Assembly: GCA_025356335.1 (NCBI GenBank)
Contig: JANXUF010000115.1
Location: 47,123-111,122, forward strand
DNA length: 64,000 nt
Direction of reading: 5' to 3'
Source: Actinomycetes bacterium
GTDB lineage: Bacteria; Actinomycetota; Acidimicrobiia; Acidimicrobiales; Ilumatobacteraceae
In this document: piece after piece, positions 59,771-64,000 of the stretch
Numbering within the stretch: the stretch's first letter is position 1
Layout of the letters: each line of letters starts with the position of its first letter
Translations under genes and position numbers: made by a program
Notes under the pieces: model-generated
What the model was told of the DNA's origin: nothing
Databases searched by the model: none
The model's input: only the letters and a program-made list of their open reading frames with translations

Positions 59771-60583
59771 TCAGGACGGTTCGGCGACGACGACGTTGCG
59801 GATGCGAACGCCACCTTCGATCGGTTCGATCGAGGCGGACGACGGGATCTCGAACGAATCGAGCGTGACGGGCTGCTCGTCAGCGTCGAGGAGGGTCACG
59901 GTGATGAGGATGTCTGCGCCGTCGGCACGAACGTGCAGCGTTGCCTGCTCGCCCTGTCGTACGACCGGCGCCAGCACCTCTTGAGCGACGCGGAGCGTCA
60001 GCAGCGAGGCCTCGTCGCTCATGCCGGATGGGACCACGGCGTCGAGGTGGACGACGGTGCCGACTTCCTCGCGGGCTGCGTCGACTTCGACCTGCAGGGC
60101 GGCGAGGAGCGGCTCGTCGGTGCTCTGGAACACCGAGACGCTGTCTGGACCGAGCGAGACGCTGTAGCGCCAGGTCCGCTCGCTGCGGGCACGTTCCAGT
60201 GCCCACAGCGAGGCGGCGGAGGACGACTCGGCGACCGCCGACGCTGCCGGGAATCCAGCGTCTGCGCCCGACTCGGTTCCCGATTCGGGCTCGATGGCCG
60301 CTGGGGGCTCGGCTTCCGACTGTGGCCCGATGACCGCCTCCGGCTCGGCGTCCACCTCCGGCTCGGCGTCCACCTCGGGCTGTTCGATGGCGGGCGGTGG
60401 CGTCGCGCTGGCGATGTCGCTGTCGGGCCCCACAGGCTGTGGGCCGGCAGCGGCTCGACGTTCGGCGTCTGCCGTCAGACGGATCTGTTCTGCAAGGCGA
60501 CGCCGGCTGACGATCAGCGCAGCGATCGCCGCAGCGATGCCGACGACCAGGAGGACGACCAGGAGGACCACCAGCACGACCAT
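59771..60583 (-). CDS. Single-pass membrane protein with Pro/Glu-rich linker
   Basis: A 270-aa protein. Residues 2-26 form a strongly hydrophobic N-terminal anchor (VVLVVLLVVLLVVGIAAAIA), encoded by a CCAGGAGGA-rich repeat. A disordered Pro/Glu/Ala stretch (about 45-110, VDAEPEVDAEPE repeats) leads to a C-terminal domain (WRYSVSLGPDSVSVFQST to VRIRNVVVAEPS) with beta-strand character. It is unrecognised and probably a membrane-anchored cytosolic sensor or scaffold. It lies upstream of PhyH with a 112-bp gap. Confidence 0.7.
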   Translation of the reverse strand: MVVLVVLLVVLLVVGIAAAIAALIVSRRRLAEQIRLTADAERRAAAGPQPVGPDSDIASATPPPAIEQPEVDAEPEVDAEPEAVIGPQSEAEPPAAIEPESGTESGADAGFPAASAVAESSSAASLWALERARSERTWRYSVSLGPDSVSVFQSTDEPLLAALQVEVDAAREEVGTVVHLDAVVPSGMSDEASLLTLRVAQEVLAPVVRQGEQATLHVRADGADILITVTLLDADEQPVTLDSFEIPSSASIEPIEGGVRIRNVVVAEPS

Positions 60584-60773
60584 CTACTCGACCCTACCGA
60601 AGACCTCGTCGAGTCGACCGGCAGCCGTCACCCAGCGACACGTGGTCATGATGCGCCCACATTGCATGCAGACGAGAACTGGTCGCGGAGAAGCCGACAC
60701 GGCGAGCAGGGCGCTACTACAGTGACCGCGTCTGCGGCACCGGCCCAGACCCCATATTCCAAGGAGTCATCCC

Positions 60774-60986
60774 GTGGCAAACATCGACAAGTTCCTCGAC
60801 AAGGCCTACGAGCAGCACGAGTTCGCCGATCTCGTCAAGTCACCGGTTGCCGCGCTCGAAGGCGTTTCCGACGCCGACGCCGAGGCGCTGCAGAAGGCGT
60901 TCGGCATCAAGACGATCGGCGATCTGGCGACCAACAAGTACGTGCTCTGGGCACAGGCGATCACCACGCTCGGCGGCGGCAAATAG
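60774..60986 (+). CDS. Small helix-hairpin-helix-like protein, 70 aa
   Basis: The GTG start has AAGGAG eight bases upstream (60761-60766). MANIDKFLDKAYEQHEFADL and VAALEGVSDADAEALQKAFG, then IKTIGDLATNKYVLWAQAI match the pattern of small proteins with a helix-hairpin-helix (the VSDADAEALQKAFGIKTIGDL core, as in other KxxGIxTxxDL helices). It may bind DNA or RNA, or act as a structural subunit. The function is unknown. Well-formed, highly expressed-looking codon use. Confidence 0.8.
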   Translation: MANIDKFLDKAYEQHEFADLVKSPVAALEGVSDADAEALQKAFGIKTIGDLATNKYVLWAQAITTLGGGK

Positions 60987-60998
60987 TACACGTCGGTC

Positions 60999-61027
60999 GG
61001 TTGCCCGGGGTTCGTCTCCGGGGCAAC
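60999..61027 (+). terminator. Putative hairpin terminator after the HhH-like gene
   Basis: GGTTGCCC (60999-61006) can pair with GGGCAAC at 61021-61027, and alternatively with GGGCAACC at 61036-61043. No T-tract follows; the competing pairings could also be regulatory. Confidence 0.4.
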
Positions 61028-61133
61028 GGGGCGACGGGCAACCGGGCGGCGGGGCGTGCTGTCAGGTTCGAGCCGCAGTACCGAATCATGACTGCTTTGG
61101 TATGGTTTACCGGGAGGTCGATCGGAGGAGGCT

Positions 61134-63113
61134 ATGACCACGGGTTCACGCAATGCCGAACGTCCGCTGGTCAGTGTGGCGATCGTCGGCGGTGGCCCGA
61201 CTGGTACCGCCTTCCTCGAACGACTGATTGCCAATGCCGGCCAGTTCGCCAGCGATGCGAACATCGAGATCCATCTGATCGATCCGTATCCACCGGGAGG
61301 TGGACGTGTCTGGCGTCACGAGCAGTCACCGTTGATGTGGATGAATTCGATGGCGGAGGATGTCACGATGTTCACCGACGAAACCGTGCGCTGCGCCGGC
61401 CCGATCGTTCCCGGCCCGTCGCTCGATGAATGGGCGGCGACCGTTGGGGAGGGCGAACTGCCAGATGCCGACGTCCTGCGCGAAGTGCGGGCGCTGCACG
61501 GCATGACGTTCCCCAGTAGGCGGCTGCAGAGTGCCTATCTTGCCTGGGTCATCGACCGCGTCATCGGCCAGGCTCCGAACAATATTCGGATCACTCGGCA
61601 TCAGACACTCGCCGTTGATATCACCGATGAGCGCCCTGAAGGCGCCGCCCTGGGCGGTGTCGGACGCCAAGTCGTGCATCTGCTGGACGAACCGTCCGTC
61701 ATCGTCGACGCGGTCGTACTGGCCGTTGGCCATCTCGATGCTGAACCAACTCCCGACCATCGTGTCAGCGCGCGATTCGCCGAACAACATGGTCTGTTCT
61801 TCATCCCTCCGGACTACACCGCCGATATCGACCTCGACCGTATCCAGCCGGACGAGCCGGTGATCGTCCGAGGTTTCGGCGTGGCGTTCGTCGATCTGAT
61901 GGTGCTGCTGACGGAGGAGCGCGGCGGCCGGTACATCGACGGAGCAGATGGCCTGCGGTACGAGCCGTCAGGTCACGAGCCGATCATCTATGTCGGTTCG
62001 CGGCGCGGCGTTCCGTACCGGTCGAAGATCGAGTACCGGCTACAGGGACGCCGCCCGCCGACACCGAGGTTCTTCGACAATGAGGCGATCGCCACGCTGT
62101 TGGCCACCCAGCAGCGCATCGATTTCCGTACCCACGTCTGGCCACTCCTCTCCAAGGACGCCATCTGGGCGTACTACTTCGAACTGTTCCGGAACCATCC
62201 CGACCGCACGACGATGCCGTGGTCCGAGTTCGACGAGCGATTCAGTGCGCTGCGGATCGATGACCCGCAGGTCGACGAACTCGTCGCCGCCGCCGTCCCC
62301 GGCGACGCCGACCGTTTCGATATCGCCCGGCTTGATCGCCCGCTGACGAACGCCCACTTCGACACCTTCGACGAACTCCAACACGCGCTTCGGGAGCACA
62401 TCACAGCGGATCGAGCTCGACGGGCCGATCCGATGTTCAGCGCCGACCTCGGTGCCTTCTACGGCTTACTCGTCGGTTTCGGTCAGCTGGTGCAGGTGAG
62501 TGGCTCTGGCCAGGTCATTCCACGTTCGTTGATCGAGGACATCAACGGCTGGTGGATGGGATTCTTCTCGTACTACGCGTCCGGGCCCCCTGGGCCACGG
62601 CTCGACCAGATGGTGGCGCTGTCCAAGGCCGGGATACTGCGATTCCTCGGTGCCGATATGTGGGTCGCAGCCGACGAGCAGCTCGGGGTGTTCCGTGCGG
62701 GGAGCGCCAGTTCGGACCACGTCGTCTCGGCAACGACGCTCGTCGAGGCACGATTGCCACAGGCCAGTATCAGCAGGACGCGGTCACCGCTGCTGTCGTC
62801 GCTGCGCGACCGTCGTGAGATATCCGAGCAGCTGCTCACCGATCTCGTCGAAGGGATCGTCGTGAACACCGGCAAACTCCAGGTCGCCCCCGATTTGCGC
62901 ATCGTCGACGCCGACGGTCAGCGCCACGAGCGCAGGTTCGCCGTCGGAATCCACACCAGCCGGCCGGCGGCCGGCACCTTCGCCAGGCCGAGGACCAACG
63001 CGCTGTCATTCCGCCAGAACGATGCCGCCGCACGCGCCCTTTTGGAGCTGTTGGCGGCGGACATCGGCGCAGCCGCCAGCAAGAGCCTGGAAGCGGATCT
63101 CGACGTCGCCTGA
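61134..63113 (+). CDS. FAD/NAD(P)-binding oxidoreductase (NAD_binding_9-like)
   Basis: A 659-aa protein. The FAD dinucleotide motif VSVAIVGGGPTGTAFLERLI is at about residues 14-33, then IDPYPPGGGRVWR. A second nucleotide-binding region has VVLAVGHLDAEPTPDH. The rest carries aromatic-rich segments (LRYEPSGHEPIIYVGSRRGV and YYFELFRNHPDRTTMPW) found in FAD-NAD(P)-binding domain proteins of the HpnW-like group, whose substrates are mostly unknown. The Shine-Dalgarno GGAGGAGG (61124-61131) is excellent. It has no obvious partner gene. Confidence 0.83.
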   Translation: MTTGSRNAERPLVSVAIVGGGPTGTAFLERLIANAGQFASDANIEIHLIDPYPPGGGRVWRHEQSPLMWMNSMAEDVTMFTDETVRCAGPIVPGPSLDEWAATVGEGELPDADVLREVRALHGMTFPSRRLQSAYLAWVIDRVIGQAPNNIRITRHQTLAVDITDERPEGAALGGVGRQVVHLLDEPSVIVDAVVLAVGHLDAEPTPDHRVSARFAEQHGLFFIPPDYTADIDLDRIQPDEPVIVRGFGVAFVDLMVLLTEERGGRYIDGADGLRYEPSGHEPIIYVGSRRGVPYRSKIEYRLQGRRPPTPRFFDNEAIATLLATQQRIDFRTHVWPLLSKDAIWAYYFELFRNHPDRTTMPWSEFDERFSALRIDDPQVDELVAAAVPGDADRFDIARLDRPLTNAHFDTFDELQHALREHITADRARRADPMFSADLGAFYGLLVGFGQLVQVSGSGQVIPRSLIEDINGWWMGFFSYYASGPPGPRLDQMVALSKAGILRFLGADMWVAADEQLGVFRAGSASSDHVVSATTLVEARLPQASISRTRSPLLSSLRDRREISEQLLTDLVEGIVVNTGKLQVAPDLRIVDADGQRHERRFAVGIHTSRPAAGTFARPRTNALSFRQNDAAARALLELLAADIGAAASKSLEADLDVA

Positions 63114-63265
63114 CCAACTGCGAGGCAAGCAATTCGAGCGCTGCCAGTTCCGATTTGCGGACGTGGTGGGAGCGCCCCGGCGCCGTCCGTGGCGTGGTTC
63201 GAAAATCCCGCGAATGCACCGCAGAAGTTCGTCTACAACGTGTTTCGTGTGGGTAGACAGGCCAT

Positions 63266-63427
63266 ATGATCCGGATGCTTCATCGTCTGATGGGTCACCG
63301 CTCGATGCTCGAGAGTTGGAGCCTTGTGACCGGCGATCCGCCCATTATGTGCTGCTCTGACGACGACCTCTGCGCGGCCTGTGCGCTCGAGAGTACGTTC
63401 ACGTCATCGCACCGCCGATCTAGGTGA
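63266..63427 (+). CDS. Small ORF with Cys-rich core, 53 aa
   Basis: A short reading frame with IMCCSDDDLCAACALES, a CC-x5-CxxC arrangement that could bind metal. There is no Shine-Dalgarno of note. It lies in the 374-bp gap between the FAD enzyme and the transposase; other sequence there holds nothing I recognise. Confidence 0.28.
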   Translation: MIRMLHRLMGHRSMLESWSLVTGDPPIMCCSDDDLCAACALESTFTSSHRRSR

Positions 63428-63487
63428 CTGGTGTTTTTCTTGGGGGTGATGTTCGCGTTTTCTGTCGGGTTGTAGAAAACTTGGTGG

Positions 63488-64000
63488 GTGACGCTTGGGC
63501 AGACTCCTCGCCAGTCGGATTTGTTGAAGGGCACCGCCGCCTTCGTCAGTGATCGTGTGGGTAAGGATTCGATTTGGGGGGTGTTGCATCGTGAGGGGCA
63601 CCGGTTGTTCCCGGACGAACTGTTTGCTGATCTGTTCACGGTGACGGGTCGCCGTTCGGTGCCACCGCAGATCGTGGCGACGGTGATGGTGTTGCAACGT
63701 TTGCATGGTTTGTCGGATCGTGAAGCGGTCGAGGCGTTCGAGTTCGACGCTCGTTGGAAGTATGCGTGTGGCGGTTTGACGTTTGATCATCCCGGTTTCG
63801 TGCATACCGTGCTCGTCGACATGCGTGCCCGGTTGGCACGCTCGGAGCGTCCCCGACGGATCTTCGAAGTGTCATTGGATGCTGCCCGTCGGGCTGGTGT
63901 CGTGTCGGCGAGACGGGTGTTGGACTCGACACCGTTGTACGACGCGGTCGCCACGCAGGACACGGTGACCTTGATCCGTTCGGCGATCCGCCGCCTGCTG
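63488..64000 (+). CDS. IS1182-family-like transposase, N-terminal part (cut by window edge)
   Basis: The frame is open from GTG 63488 to the window end (171 codons). MTLGQTPRQSDLLKGTAAFV is followed by the DUF772-like region RRSVPPQIVATVMVLQRLHG, LSDREAVEAFEFDARWKYAC and LDSTPLYDAVATQDTVTLI, whose Asp is the first residue of the DDE triad. Codon choice (many GGT, CGT, TTG) differs from the rest of the window, which favours G/C-ending codons, indicating recent arrival. The left inverted repeat is not resolved. Confidence 0.88.
   Translation, partial: MTLGQTPRQSDLLKGTAAFVSDRVGKDSIWGVLHREGHRLFPDELFADLFTVTGRRSVPPQIVATVMVLQRLHGLSDREAVEAFEFDARWKYACGGLTFDHPGFVHTVLVDMRARLARSERPRRIFEVSLDAARRAGVVSARRVLDSTPLYDAVATQDTVTLIRSAIRRLL

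Overview
The window is about 64 kb of high-GC DNA from the chromosome of an actinobacterium. Markers seen directly are a WhiB protein, a PimB-type mannosyltransferase, a polyprenol-phosphate mannose synthase, an MtrA/MtrB/LpqB-like trio, two luciferase-like oxidoreductases of the F420-dependent type, a type A RNase P RNA and many GTG starts overlapping the previous stop. Sequence style points to Acidimicrobiia (Ilumatobacter-like); that placement is inference.

Layout. 0-5 kb: end of a probable DUF58 gene, a transglutaminase-like membrane protein, then DUF3040 and DNA polymerase IV on the other strand. 5-10 kb: polyprenol-phosphate mannose synthase, an inositol-phosphatase-family enzyme and the two-component system with its GerMN lipoprotein. 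10-20 kb: central metabolism (phosphofructokinase, glycerol kinase, AlaC-type aminotransferase, pyrophosphatase, ROK glucokinase) and an envelope cluster (lipid/START-like protein, membrane protein, PimB, QueG). 20-24.5 kb: a small CxxC protein, a coiled-coil NYN-domain protein, then thrB and trpD with start/stop overlaps, and whiB. 24.5-27.6 kb: a Fur/PerR - rubrerythrin - Fe-S oxidoreductase - DUF3501 peroxide/iron cluster. 27.7-32.8 kb: a glycerol cluster (GlpD, alkyl-DHAP-synthase-like flavoprotein, membrane protein, FGGY kinase). 32.8-34.7 kb: two overlapping Tat-exported ferritin-like proteins. 34.75-35.12 kb: rnpB.

Immediately after rnpB lies a decayed mobile island (about 35.2-38.5 kb). 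It holds a set of TGAGGAC heptamers, a truncated integrase start, two broken toxin-like ORFs, an antitoxin-like ORF broken by a perfect 7-bp duplication, a frameshifted excisionase and a GC-rich DMT transporter. An imperfect copy of the rnpB 3' end at 38461-38485 may be the far attachment site. This is the most unusual part of the window.

39-45.3 kb: two large LuxR-family (LAL) regulators flanking a lipoprotein gene; the first carries a one-base frameshift. 45.3-50 kb: an unrecognised 540-aa protein, a short-chain dehydrogenase, a histidine phosphatase, a membrane protein and a CdsZ-like zinc-ribbon protein. 50-58 kb: class A PBP, two LLM oxidoreductases, a Gfo/Idh/MocA protein, a Cys/Met-metabolism PLP enzyme, an acetyltransferase and PPK2. 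58-63 kb: a PhyH dioxygenase, a membrane-anchored protein, a small helix-hairpin-helix-like protein and a large FAD/NAD(P) protein. The right edge enters an IS1182-like transposase with visibly different codon use.

A recurrent theme is short tandem repeats (periods 9, 12, 13, 18 and 19 bp), both in frame in the N-termini of enzymes and in intergenic arrays, plus a dispersed palindrome present twice. All starts given are my choice from motif position, Shine-Dalgarno-like sequence and overlap with neighbours; no homology search was possible.
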